In this document: piece by piece, positions 9,125 to 21,312 of the stretch | Layout of the letters: the number at the start of each line of letters is the position of its first letter | How positions within the stretch are numbered: the first letter of the stretch is position 1 | Assembly (NCBI RefSeq): GCF_033439725.1 | Contig: NW_026944389.1 | Location: 930,001 to 994,000 of the forward strand | DNA length: 64,000 nucleotides | Direction: 5' to 3' | From: Neurospora tetraspora | Lineage: Eukaryota; Ascomycota; Sordariomycetes; Sordariales; Sordariaceae | The notes under the pieces: model-generated | The model's database searches: none | Told to the model about the DNA's origin: nothing | Seen by the model: the letters and a program-made list of their open reading frames with translations, nothing else | Position numbers and translations under genes: made by a program

Positions 9125-12100
9125 ACGGATTGTGATGGATTTTCAGTGTGTGGTTGTTTACAGCATGATCATTGGTATTTAGGGCATTGATTGGCTTGGC
9201 TATATATACCTTCGCTTTGGCAGCGACAGCGGAATCTCGGAATTGGGAGATATCATACCATTTGGCGTTTAAAGGGTTTCATTTCTTGTTTGGGACTACG
9301 ATACCGCGAGGGTTGATGAGCCCTTGCAGAGCGAGGATGAGGAGGAGGATGGGATGTGGTAGCAGTAGATGAAGATGTTTCATTTTTTCTTCTTCTTTCT
9401 CATCATGCATTTTCTATTTTCTCTTCCACCATTTACATGTTGTTAGATCTATCACTAGAGCTCAGCATTTTTAGATCTCATTGTTCTCTAGGATACACAA
9501 AACATGACTATTCACAAATACCTTCCATTGTTCCCATATCTTCCACTGGTTTGAAACCCCCCATATGATGGATTGATATCGAAATAACAAACTGGGCCTA
9601 CGTCTGTACTTGGAGAATCTTACGTCGTCCATTATCACCAACAGGGGTCACCCCTTTCCGTCAGCTTGTAACCGTTGTTCACAAGAGCCGTGCGTGCGGT
9701 TTTCTTGGCGGACGCCACCTTGCCAAGCGAGCCGGAGTGGGCTCCGTGGAGGTGCCAAGGCGCTGTTTCAAGATGGAGGAGCGTGCCAAGGATTGATGCC
9801 AAGACCATTGACGAAGAGATAAGCCCGTGAATGTCGAGGATGGGGAATTGGTTTTGCCGTGGATGTTGGAAGCGTCACTGATTCGCGACTTTAGGAATTC
9901 AGTTCATGCATGCTTGGGAACATTGAATTCTGATCGTCAGGTAACAACCCGGGAACGATTTTGCAACAAATGTTTTCACTACATTCACGCGAAACTAAGG
10001 TATGATCATCTCTCTCAACCTTTCTTGAGAGGAACTGAAAGACAAGTATCCCCATGCAAATCAGAGGGCCAACCTCATCCCCTGTGTCGCGGCGCCGGTG
10101 CCGAAATCCGCTGAATGTGGCCCCGGCGCTTTCCGAGTGATAACCGTCATGCTTGGATGTACCATTGCAATTCATTGGAGCGGAAGCATTTTCGAAGATT
10201 TTGAGTTTTTCGAAAACCCATCTTTTCATGACTTTTTGCTTGGCTTCCTTGGCTACCGTAGCTACCGGCGTTGTAACACTCGGAATTTCATATCCCCGTT
10301 CGATTTGACAGAGTTTGCACAATGCGGCTCATTAATTTGCTTGTTCGTGCTTGTTCTTTCTTGTCTTGCTTTTGTCTAGGATCTTGTCATATCATGTCAG
10401 CATGTCTATCATATCGGCACTTCGTAGTGGTGGTTGGCTCGGGAGTTCGAGTAGTGTACGCAGTACTTTCCCTCCAAAGGAAATGATTTGCCACCACCAC
10501 CACCATCGTCAAGTTTTGAACCTTGTTTATCCGAACCGAACATACGAAACGTGGACACAGTTTGTGAAAACTCGTTCATGGAAAATTCGCCATGGTATCA
10601 TATGAAAATCGGCGCTTAAGTCATAGAAGATATCGCCTGCGTGTGAGGCGAAAAGACAGCAAGACAAGTGATAGAAAAGAGCACAGAGATCTCGATATCA
10701 CAGATAACATCGAGATAAGAGTCGATGAACGGACCGACTCTTTGACGTCGTCCAAGCACACCGCACCGTGGCATTCATTCAATCTGACGGAAGCACTGAC
10801 CAAGTCGACTCGACGGTTAATCCAACTGCGAGTTCAGTTGGTGAAACGGGGAGAAAACGACGGACCGTTTTTACCATGATTTTTTGAGTTTTGACAACTT
10901 TGTCTCCGAAACCGAGGGCGAGCAATGGGTTCGTCCGGACTCTGAGCATACTGTGCTTAACAATTTTCTGATCTTCCTTCTGTCTCGTCTCGGGTTCGTT
11001 TTACCTTTTTGTTTTTTTCCCCATTTTCCAATGGATAACCACGTCTCCAATCTCCCTGAACCCTTTGCTTCGAGTTTCACGATGCCGTCGACCTACCTTC
11101 TTCGGGCACGGTGAGGACCCTTTGTTGAGGACAGCAACACCCCCACTGCACCCTTAACAAGGGCCCCATAAGGATAAACCCACACTGATATCATTTTGCA
11201 TAATCACAAAACAAACCCGCAGCAAGGGTGGGTTCTATCCGCAAAGCGTAAGCGGAGCGGTGGTTGTGGGACTTTGCGGGACTTGGGCAGGGGTCGGGGG
11301 TGTGAAAACAGTGGAAAGGGACTCGTTGGCGTCGTGGGAGGCCGTCCGCCGCGCACGACGGAGGGCAAGTTCGTGATCATGGTCTTGGCGATATCCAATG
11401 GATGGATGCTGATGGATCAAAAAGCAAGAAGGGAAACAGGGAAAATGGCGCGAAGGAAGGGTTTTTTGGGGTGCCGTGTCAAAAGTGCACTGCAGTGAAA
11501 GCAAGGCAAAGCAAAGAACCCTTTGTGCATTGCATTGGTGTTTCGACTTCTGTTAGATGCAATGTCCGCCGCGTGGCGTCCAACTTGCGGGAACAACAAC
11601 TCGTCAAAAGGGATGATGGGAAAGGCATCAAAAGACCATTGTGTTGTCTGATGGTGAATGCCCGTTGTCTCGTTGTCAAGCTGTCAAGCTGCTAACAACG
11701 GCAGTGTGAGTTGTGTCCTTGTCCAATTCGACGTGCCTCCATCTTGAACTATTCCTTATGAGGTTAATCTGCCCTTTGACACCGATGATGTTGTTGCTGA
11801 CATGAGAATCATGAACATTGATGCCGTTGCTGTTGCCGGCCGGCAAATCCTCAGCACTGCTCAGCTGCCAAAGTCGCACTCGGATCCGTTTTCCCACGCA
11901 GAGGTCCGCCCTTTGCTCCCGTAGTCTCCCGTAGCGCCCGAGAGCCAAGACGCCGGGTGGAAATAGCGGTAAATAACAGCACTCCGCCAATGACAAGTCC
12001 GACACCACTCCGTCTTCCGTCGAGGGGAGGAGGCCGAGGAGGGGCCGTCGTGTCCGGGAACCCGGCACCGCGTGGAAAGGGGTGTCCTCTTGTTCGCTTA

Positions 12101-12997
12101 ACCCGGCGGTCGCCGTTCCGTACCGGGTTCGGTTCACGGTTTCGGGCCTTCTCCGACGCGAGCAAACCATCGCTTGGAAGATGCCCCTGGCTGGTGACCA
12201 ATCAGATTTTCTGGATCTGCTAACCGAGGCCATGTTTCTTAGCGGTCCCTTTTCCCATTTGTTCGAAATCGGTTTGGGCCAAGATTTTGCCAAGATTTGC
12301 ATTCTTGGGCCTTGATTTGGTCAAGTCCCGCTGTCGTCCATCAATGCAACAAAGTCGCAGATATCAGAAGATCTTCATCCTTTATGCCCTGGCAATCACC
12401 GCCGTGAAAATGCCTATCATCACCTCCCTCACGCAAGACAAGAGACAAACACGGTTGGGAAATGCAACTGCAACCCAATAGGGATTTTGCGGCGTCTTTC
12501 ATTCACATGTTGATCGATGTCCCTGCAAAAAAGAATTCAAGGAACGGAACAACGCCCAACCGCCTCAGCGTCGCATCATCCCACGCAAACCCACCACCAC
12601 TTCCAAAGTTCCAATCCAAAAAGAACGATCTTCATCCCTTGGAATCCACACATCTTTCGATTTCTGCGCCCGGCAAGGCAGATCTTAGCCTCCTTTTGGC
12701 TTTTCAATGCAAGATCCCTCTGGTTTTTCTGGGCTGGTAGCCTAATGCCCAGCCGGTTATGCCCGCCAGATTGCCCGCTACTTGCAACTTTCTTATCGGA
12801 GAAATGTCAAAAGAAGAAGGGATGTGATGTTGCGCTAGAATCTTCTCAGGAAGATTCGCAGGTCCCTGAGATTTCCCTGGAACTTGTGTTGCCTTGGGAA
12901 TCCCTTCACTGACGACTGTTTCATATCTTGTGCTGTTAGAACGGCTGCGCACTGTGTTGTTTGTTGTAGTTGTAGGGGTCCAAGAGATGGACGGTGA
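9125..12997. other. Long intergenic region without supported genes
   Basis: Nearly 3.9 kb. All open frames are below about 210 codons, lack family motifs, and overlap one another on opposite strands. I searched for pairs of splice signals with a continuing frame and found none convincing. Small palindromes occur (for example CCAACTG..CAGTTGG near 10829-10848). The 3' UTR of the HAD gene occupies the left end. The sequence is not AT-rich or RIP-like. Confidence 0.4.
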
Positions 12998-12999
12998 TA

Positions 13000-13096
13000 C
13001 TTGGGGGTTAGCGATGGCTTGGGTAGACCCTTTTGCCAACCCCCTCTCATAAAAGAGGGGGAAAAAAAATTGTAGGACAAACTTTTAATTTGGGAC
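13000..13096 (+). repeat. Left terminal inverted repeat of the pogo element
   Basis: About 97 bp, matching the reverse complement of 18561-18656 with three differences (one A/G, one length change in an A-run, one T/C). It contains a short palindrome, CCCCCTCT..AGAGGGGG. The preceding bases 12998-12999 are TA. Confidence 0.9.
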
Positions 13097-13267
13097 AAGA
13101 CCCGCCTGGTACCATACAGAATCGGCTATTAGCGCCGTATAAAACTACTCATTTGCATCGTATATTCCGGGACTATTTCGCAACGAAATTTTATACTGAC
13201 TCGCTATTTCTAACCATTTAACGCTATAAAAAAATAAGCGGTCTATATATCCATAGATTAATATAGA

Positions 13268-15430
13268 GGTTAACGTACGTATAATAAATTTTGATAAATA
13301 TTTCGATAAAATAGGGGAAGTGCCCGCTAAGTATAGAAGCGCCCGTATATATTTCGATGGCCGCGAACGTCTTAAATGCTTCAAATCATCATATAAACCG
13401 CTGACTATTAAAAAAATCGCCACTATCACTAGAGAATCGCGTACTTCTATATCTCGCTATATTAAATCGCTAATCGATTTTTAATAAATTAAATTATTTC
13501 GTCGCGCCCTAAAGGGAAGCCCCGTATATTGACCGCTGCTAAGGAGGATACTATTGTATTATATATAATATTTTACTTTTAAGAAAGGTTTTCCACCTTA
13601 TACTAAATAGTAATTACGGCTATAAATCGACTACGTTCGTTACGCAAGGTTCTAAAGACTTATAATGTAACGTAGTTAATTAGCTTCCTTAAAGACTATC
13701 CTAAATTAAAAACCATAATTTACTAGGCTATTAATATTAAAAGGAAATTCTAGGAGTTGAAAAAGGATTCTATTAACGAGTAATTTAATAATTACGAAGC
13801 TATACTCAAGAAGTATAACGTTAATAATAATAATATTTAGAACTATGATAAAATAAATATAAAATTCGGTTATATAGCGGGCGGGCGCGTAAGGGTTATT
13901 ATATTAAGAGAATTAGCGAAGTAAAAGGTAAGTTAGTACAATTAAAAATATCACTCTATTAATTGAATTATATAAGGTTAAATATTTACCGTTTTTCTTT
14001 ATTTATTTCTAATTAGAAATTAATAATATTACCAATCGAAAGTCGGCGACTTTAATAATTAGAATAAACACAATTAATAAAACTATCCCTATTTATATAA
14101 TTTTTAAAATGGATCCTACAAAGGACTTTATTACTAACGACTTCGACGACTCTATTAGGTTTACTAAATTACTAACCGGTTTTTTAAACGCCGACTTTAT
14201 ATTCGATTAATTAAAGTACATCAATTAGTATTCCTTCTATTCGTCCCCTACTTTTACGAAATTGAAGAAAGAATATAATTATAAATTAGGCGATAAAGGG
14301 TTCTCCTTTCGGGATTAGTTTAGGTATAATTAATATAGGGTCGACTATATTAATAGGAAATTTAAAGACCTTATTAACGGTATTAGTTTAAAAAGGTTAT
14401 ATAAACCTATTTACCGTCTCTTAATTATTAATGAATTTAATAATTACTATAGTATAAAAGTTAAAGAGTATATTAATACTTTCGATATTATTCTAATAAC
14501 TGTACTTCCTTATTTAATATATATAATACAACCCTTTAACGTCGGGGTATTCTCGTCCCTCAAATTTCATTATTAAAAAGTATTAAAACAATTCATTTAG
14601 CGGAGCGAATTTAACTTCATTTACACTACCTTCGTTTATAAACTCAAAGTTAATTATCGTCCCTATTACCTCTATTTCGTTTCCGACTGACCTTATTAGC
14701 GAATCTTTAATTCTAATATAACTACGTATAATATTTTCAACGGGTTTTCTAATACTAGGACGTAGCCAATCAATAAAATAAAAATCTTACTTCAAATCCA
14801 AATAAAGCAACCTAAGAAATCCAACCCCGCCTTACCTTCGTTACTCTCTAAGAAGGACCGCTTTCGAAAGGCCACAAAAGTTATTACCCATATTAAAGAT
14901 AAATATTATCATACATTTAATTCCCCTACGTATATCTGTTATTACGTCGTAGAAGTCGTTATTTACGAAGCACCGTTAATATATAATACTATATAAGAGT
15001 ATAACTGTTAAGATAGGGAGAAGGCAGCTAATTTCGACCGTAAAATAAAGCGGCGGGTATATAAAGTTCTATAAAAGGGCGAGGCATTAAATCTCGTTAA
15101 GAGAGAATTTAATTAAAGAATTATAGAGAAGTAATATAAGAAGTAGATAATTAAAGAAAAAAATAATTAATAGCCATTAGGTCATACAATAAGAAGACTT
15201 AAAAGAAGCTATATAATAAATACGTTAAGGATTTAATTAACAGTAAGGGGAAGGTTATATAGAAGGTTTACCTTAATAATTAGCAGAAAGAGTAATTGAA
15301 AGACGGCTATATACTAGTTTATAAGGAGGATATATTCAACGACGAAGAGGAGGAAGGGGGAGGGTTATTTATACGGGATATATAGGATATAATAGTACCA
15401 GAAGTCCTTAAAAGGAATATAAGGTAAGCC
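13268..15430 (+). pseudogene. RIP-destroyed pogo-type transposase (DDE_1)
   Basis: No intact frame survives, but pieces are readable between stop codons. A helix-turn-helix region near 13380-13480 is followed by a KKGFPP motif (about 13580-13597) typical of CENP-B/pogo N-termini. Near 13825-13905 the order KKYNV..NI..NYD..KFGYIAGGRVRV matches the NxDExGFxxG block of DDE_1 transposases. Around 14515-14575 IIQPFNVGVFSSLK matches the conserved HxLQPLDVGVFxPLK block. Lys/Glu-rich sequence closes the C-terminus. The nested LTR element lies downstream of these motifs. Confidence 0.75.
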
Positions 15431-15607
15431 CTTTTATTTCTTTTCTAATAATTCGGTTAATATTAATACTAATTTAGGTAATAATCCCTCTACCATTTAA
15501 TACCCTTTTACTACTCAACTTTCTTCTATTTAACCGCTAAAACTCCTCTCCTCCCCTCCCCGCCCTCAACCCCTCACTAAGACAGGCTCTTAAATAGCCA
15601 CCTATAT

Positions 15608-15850
15608 TGTAATGGGTCTGCAAGAGTAAGGCACAGCAAGCAGTCGTATAAGGTTGAAATTCTATATTAGATAAAGAGAGCAAGAAGGACTGTACCAGAA
15701 GGGTGTAGTTAGAATAGGGTTTTATAATATATAGGATAGAAGTGGGGACTGGCTAACCAAAAGGCTCGTATCAGCTTATATCGCCGGTAAGCTGTATAAA
15801 CCCAGCTCAGTTGCAACTAAGTTTAACCCCTAGGTTCTAGCCCTATAATA
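15608..15850 (+). repeat. Left LTR (243 bp)
   Basis: Aligns over its whole length with 17617-17859; the differences I noticed are transitions, as expected of RIP after insertion. Confidence 0.88.
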
Positions 15851-17616
15851 TTATCCCCCTACTCCTCCTTAGAAAGCGCGGCCCATAGCATAAAATATAT
15901 TGTAGCCAAATATACGAAAATAACCAAAGATCCAGTACAACTACACCCAACCAAATGCCTATCTAAATAGGGAAAATTAATAATACTAGAAAAAATAAAA
16001 TTTCTCTATCTAAGCCCCTAAATAAACGTTGTACAATTACTTGCCTATTACTCGAATCGGTAACGAACGTACTTATTATTACCCTTATAAAATTGTACCC
16101 AAAGATTATAGGTACTAAAATTAAATTAGGAAATATATTTAAATTTTATTTATTTGGGAAATATTTTATAAAAATAAAAATTTATACCCGCGATAGAGTG
16201 TAATTAAAATCGTTACCCAATATTTCGTATTGCTCTACTTCTCTTACTAATAATAGTTGTTTACTTCCTTCGTTAGAGAATAGCTTCAATAATTCTTATA
16301 CCTACGAAATATAATACTTATTCCTTCTATCAGTTATATTATAAATAAATACTACTAATTATAATTAGGCAGCGAAAAGTATTATTCTATAGTTCACCTA
16401 TTTAATTAGTAGATAGAATTATATTATAGTAAGCTAATTAAAGGTCTCTACTTTTAAATATAATAATATTCCTTTACCCCTAATATTATTAGGGTCGCCA
16501 ATATTAACTTTACTTAATCCGAATATTCTTCCTTTCTATAACTATTATTATCGTAACTATTTACACCCTTACCGGATTATACGTAAAAATTATTTATCTT
16601 CGTCTTTTATACTACTTAAATTAATAGGAGTTACTCTTACAATTTATAGATTTGCTTTCTTTCTTCTACCTATTTTTTTACTTCTAAAACGGCAATATTT
16701 TTAATGAAGCTACCGAAGTATTAATAAAGGTATTTATAAGATTACTAGCATTATTATTATTAACCGGGCTATTACTATATTTCTATAAGGGGTAAGACGA
16801 AGAGGAGGCGGTAGTTAAAAGGAAAGTATTACTATCAAATTTCCTCAAGAAAGTAAATAATTAAAAGTATTATTTAAGTACGTCGGTTCGGTCGGAGAGG
16901 CGTTACTTTTAATTATAATTTAAGGTAGTAGTAAATTAATTAACTTTAGCAATATTAAATTAGGAATCTATATAAATGCAATAAAATACTTTTTCGAATT
17001 AAATGAAGAAGGCCATTATAAATTCTTTAAAACCGGACTTTTAGCGTAGCTAATAAAAGTTTTAACTAATTCGTTTAATAGCGTTAGAGTCCCTATATAT
17101 AAATTCAAATTTATTAATAAAGGTAGCCAGCGACCGTAATACGGGGGAGTTGGCGAACATAATAAATAGTTTTTTAATAGCGAGTAATAAATAGGCGAGT
17201 AAATAGTAGAACTACGCTTCTATATTACTAATAGCGAATTTATTGACGTAGAATTTAATTTAAATATTAAGTACCTATATTTTGGACTCTTCTTTATCCC
17301 CTAAAAGTTTATCGAAGGAAGGGAATACTAGCTTAGGAAAAACGGTAAGCTTCGAGGAGATTTCGGTCAATAACGTTTGGAAGGCGGCTATAAATTACTA
17401 TAACCGTTTTTAAGAGTCTTAAAATTATAAAATTTAGGGGAAGGATATTAGTACTATTATTGAAAGGGACGGAGGTCCGGGTAGTAGCGAGAAGAATCGG
17501 TTAGTAAATAGAAAAGTCTATCGCGGAAGGAAACGAAGCAATAAGAGGGGAAATTCTTTAGGCGTACCTACGAAAGAAGGGCAACGGTATTAAATTAAAA
17601 AGAGGGTTAAATATAA

Positions 17617-17859
17617 TGTCATGGGTCTACAAAAGTAAAGCACAGCGAATAATCGTATAAGGTTAAAATACTATATTTGACAAAGAGAGTAAGAAGGATT
17701 ATATTAGAAGGGTACAGTGAGAATAGGGTTTTATAGTATATAGGATGGAAGTGGGGATTAGCCAATTAGAAGACTCGTATCAGCTTACATCGCCAGTAAG
17801 CCGCATGAACCCGGCTTGGCTGTAGCCAAGCTTAACCCCTGGGCTCTAGCCCCATAACA
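17617..17859 (+). repeat. Right LTR (243 bp)
   Basis: Partner of 15608-15850, ending ..CCCCATAACA, followed by the TATAT duplication. Confidence 0.88.
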
Positions 17860-18560
17860 TATATTGATATATAAATTATTAATTCAATAGAAGGACTTAC
17901 CCTTAAATCTATTACCGACGTCGTTACTCGTTTTAATATATAGATAATTAACACTATATTCAAAGACGAGAGTATTCTTATTAATAACGACGACGAGGAC
18001 GAAGCTATCCTTAACGCGGTATACGATAAGGAAGACGATAAAGAGGAAGAGGAGGAAGAAGAGGATAACTTACTATTACTAGAGCTAATTAACCGCCGTC
18101 TCTTTTACCTGCCCGCTATATTAAGATTTCCCGTACGAACTAGGCTATTAATTAGGTTATTAATACTAGCCGTTGACCCCTCTACTCCATTAAAACTACG
18201 GTTTCTCGAATTAATATTATACTAGGGGGTTATAAAGAACATTAAGAGTACTATAAGACTTCGTATATAGGTAAGGAAGTAAGCAGTAGCCGTACTCAAA
18301 AGTATATTAGTAAGGAGGGAGGCGGTTGTATAGGAGGTAGTACCTATACTAACACTAATACTTATACTAGCACTTGCACTAATACTTATACTAGCACTAG
18401 AAAATAATAGATAAAGATTGCAATTTATTCATTTATTTACTAATTACCTAAATGGGCAATATATTGAGCTTTTAGAACCGTTGTGTTGATAAATCATTAT
18501 TGAAATGTGGTGGTTTAGTCTATGGATGGGACAGATTGTTAGTAGATTACTATATGGGCT

Positions 18561-18656
18561 ATCCCAGATTAAAAGTTTGTCCTACAATTTTTTTCCCCCT
18601 CTTTTATGAGAGGGGGTTGGCAAAAGGGTCCACCCAAGCCATCGCTAACCCCCAAG
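18561..18656 (-). repeat. Right terminal inverted repeat of the pogo element
   Basis: Mirror copy of 13000-13096; followed by TA at 18657-18658. RIP-type changes stop at its inner edge. Confidence 0.9.
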
Positions 18657-18658
18657 TA

Positions 18659-21143
18659 GCGTTGAAGATCTCACCATGCTGATTGGGACAACGCGAGAAA
18701 AACCAAGAAAGTTGGTACATTTTGAGGCTTGCGGCTCTCCGTGAGTGCATTGGGAAGCCTTTCGCCCGGTTGGTCGGGGTCCTTCCGGTCGTGGTCTTGG
18801 TGGTCACATCAAGGGTTCAAGGGTCTCTCACCGTTGTTCACCGTCCCGGTCAAACTCCGTCACACGGTCCCACCCACGCCGCCGTTCCAGGGTCCGTCCC
18901 ACCAGCTCCGAACAGGTACCCCTGTCGTCGACGACCCTTGGGTTGGAACTTGAGTTTTGGCACTGTCAGCTTGCCGCCATTTGGATGTCAGCAGTGGCTT
19001 CGCACTAACAATTGCACTAACATTTTTTTGCCACCTCGCTTAACAACACCACCAGCGGTGACAACACAGTTGACGATAGCAGTTGCTTGATGACGGCGGC
19101 CAAGCTTGACGTGAGAACTTCACATGCTCGCTTCTTCAACCGCATACCTTCACTCACACGTCACTGTAAGTGCTGCTTTCTATGCCATGATTCAGGTCTG
19201 TTCACTTTCTCGATGTTTCTTCGTTCAGTCACTGCCCTCAAAGACCGTGACTTCTATTCAAGTGAACTCATCCGCTTCGCATCGTCATTTCTTCGATGTT
19301 CTATCCTCACGTCGTGCTATACTTTTTACATCTTCCCAGCGTCATTGCCCTCATCTTGTCGCCTCAACGAAAGCAATCGATGAGAACGACATCCGCACTG
19401 TATCAACTCTCTTGAACTTGAACGGGAGGAATGATGGTTACCCCAACCCATCACTGAGAACTTATTCTGGGATGCTTTCCCAACTGTATCATCCTTCCTG
19501 CCTCATCCTCCCTTTTACTGCAGTGCGGTGCACTTGGCTCGATAGAGAGCAACTGTAGTGTAACCTTCTTGTCCTCGGAATCCCCTCACTCATGAGGAAA
19601 CAACGGAGGAGACCACGTTGACACATGTACCTCTGTTAGTGAGAGCCATGCTTAGAGGTAACTATGGCAAAATTCATCGCTCTACTACCCCTTCTAACAG
19701 ATGATGAGAGAAGATACTTGTTCCGAGAGTGTTTGGTTTCGTTCTTTCCGAGTGTCCCGCCCGAGTTTGTTTGTGGCCTCACTCACTGCACTGCACCTTG
19801 GGTTGCTCGATTCTTCTTCCCCTCGTTTCTATCCACCAACGCTACGACTCTTTTCATGGCATTCACTGCTTGAACCGCAGCACGCGCCCTCTTAGTCTTG
19901 TCCCCCACCCTCACTAGCCAGACACTAGCAACCCGTGAGCTTGTGATTCGCGAGATCATACCCGCTACACTAGGCTACAGTACATGAAGTTGCGATATGG
20001 CGTGAACATGAAGACCAGGCAAGTAAACCACGCAAGACAGATAGATCATCCAAGACAACCGGCCAGACATCGGAAGATACCGAGACCGTTGCTGATCGGT
20101 CATGATAAGCTCACCTTGACCCTCGGAGTCCTTGTCTGTTCGGAGTCACGTCAACCTGATCATCGTCGTCGTGCTGAGGGAATATCATCGCATCACAGTT
20201 ATCTCCAGCCAACAAAACTCGCGATGTTCAAGGTCCATATCTGGAACAACATCACTTGGATGTGAGACAGACGTTGATCTACCCCTCCTCCCCTCTACCC
20301 ATCAGCTGTCGTCGTTCGGTAAGCGGAGATAGCGTCTCATATCTTCCCTGCCGTGGATCACTCACGGAGTTAGTGGTGCAATTCTCCCATTGGCCTCAAG
20401 TGTCTTACACACGTTGGGTCATTGGGGCTAAAGAAGGATCACCTACAGGGAACATACGGGGACCGGCTGTCGTACGATAACGGTCTGCCTGTCAAGGAAG
20501 GACCAACGGAGCTGGTAGATCAATGACCATATGTACACAGCAAGGTACCTCCGTTAAGGAACGGAGGAGGGGCTAGTCAGGACGGAGGCTATTCAGGGAC
20601 TGTCAGGACGTCGAGTGATGCAGGGACACTCACTCATCCTTGATCCGTTTCATTGCTATGCTGACCCCCGGTGTGTGAAACCTCAGAAGCCGGAGCTAGA
20701 CGTTGCTTGTTGGACACTCGCATGTATCACGCGCAATTGGTGAGCGCGGTGACACATGAAGCGTGCAATATGTTCTATGAACCTTCTTGTTTGTGCGGGA
20801 TAGTCGTTCATAGGGTAGTAATAAAGAATACTTCGTCAAAACAAGAAAGAGGTGAACAGTTCCTGGTATGTCCTATCAACGTCAATGCTTTTCTTTGAAA
20901 AGTTCAAAGCTTCACAGCACGTAGGAAAAGAGGAGCAAGAATAACTGTTCCGTTCATATGCGGCAAAGAGATGGGATAGAGGGAATGATGCATCTATCTT
21001 CTACGCTTCTTTTCAATTTCTGTTTCTCATCTCACCTCATCTTTCACATTCCCCTCTCTTCTCTCAGGAGAAAAACGCCGGAGATAGACTCATCACTCGC
21101 CCCCACCCCCCAATTCTCCAATCCCTCACCTCATCCCATTCAC
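18659..21143. other. Unique-looking region between two transposons, no supported gene
   Basis: About 2.5 kb of normal composition. Open frames reach only about 144 codons and have no motifs. A perfect 8-bp stem with AAGG loop (CCTCCGTT..AACGGAGG) lies at 20548-20567. The right end, from about 20950, is the 3' side of the broken secreted-protein gene read on the minus strand. Confidence 0.4.
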
Positions 21144-21312
21144 TCACTCCACGCCCTCCAAACCCTCAAGATCCCTCCTAACCCCCTCACTCAACCCCAT
21201 ATACTGCCCAACCCTCGGGTTCACCCCAAGACAATTCCCCACCTCCTTCTCCCCCAACTTGACCACCCGTCCACCATGCGTCCCCTCCACATATTTCCCC
21301 CCATCACTCTTC

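Larger units (their letters stand above)
15608..17859 (+). mobile_element. Short LTR retroelement nested in the pogo element
   Basis: Two 243-bp direct repeats bound the segment, both starting TGT.ATGGG; the right copy ends in CA (AACA) and the left one in TA, a C-to-T change. TATAT occurs immediately before (15603-15607) and after (17860-17864), a perfect 5-bp duplication. The internal part is only 1766 bp and RIP-degraded, too short for full gag-pol, and I recognise no reverse transcriptase motif, so it is probably non-autonomous. A purine-rich stretch before the right LTR (17597-17609) suits a polypurine tract, which would set the plus orientation. The primer-binding site was not identified. 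Confidence 0.85.
13000..18656 (+). mobile_element. pogo/Fot1-type DNA transposon relic (RIP-degraded)
   Basis: Both ends carry about 97-bp inverted repeats starting CTTGGGGGTTAGCGATGG, and both are flanked by TA (12998-12999 and 18657-18658), the duplication made by Tc1/mariner-pogo elements. The total is 5657 bp; taking out the nested LTR element and one 5-bp duplication leaves 3400 bp. The interior is strongly AT-rich with very few CpA/TpG, as RIP produces, while the terminal repeats keep normal composition. Transposase landmarks are on the plus strand (see the relic entry). Confidence 0.88.

Noticed and set aside
9891-10322. Minus-strand open frame of 143 codons with several Cys
   Set aside because: No family resemblance, no splice sites, and no codon preference like the neighbouring HAD gene.
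11676-12302. Minus-strand open frame of about 208 codons
   Set aside because: Arg/Ser/Pro-rich, no motif, overlapped by plus-strand frames of similar quality; looks like non-coding intergenic DNA.
18345-18410. Short repeats of ACTAATACTTAT/ACTAGCACTTGC as a satellite
   Set aside because: Only four imperfect 12-bp units inside the RIP-degraded pogo element; not a separate feature.
12900-18760. Joining the flanks of the pogo element gives a 41-codon minus-strand frame crossing the insertion site
   Set aside because: The frame is short, lacks splice signals or a signal peptide, and a 41-codon frame is common by chance; unlike the hAT case there is no further supporting structure.
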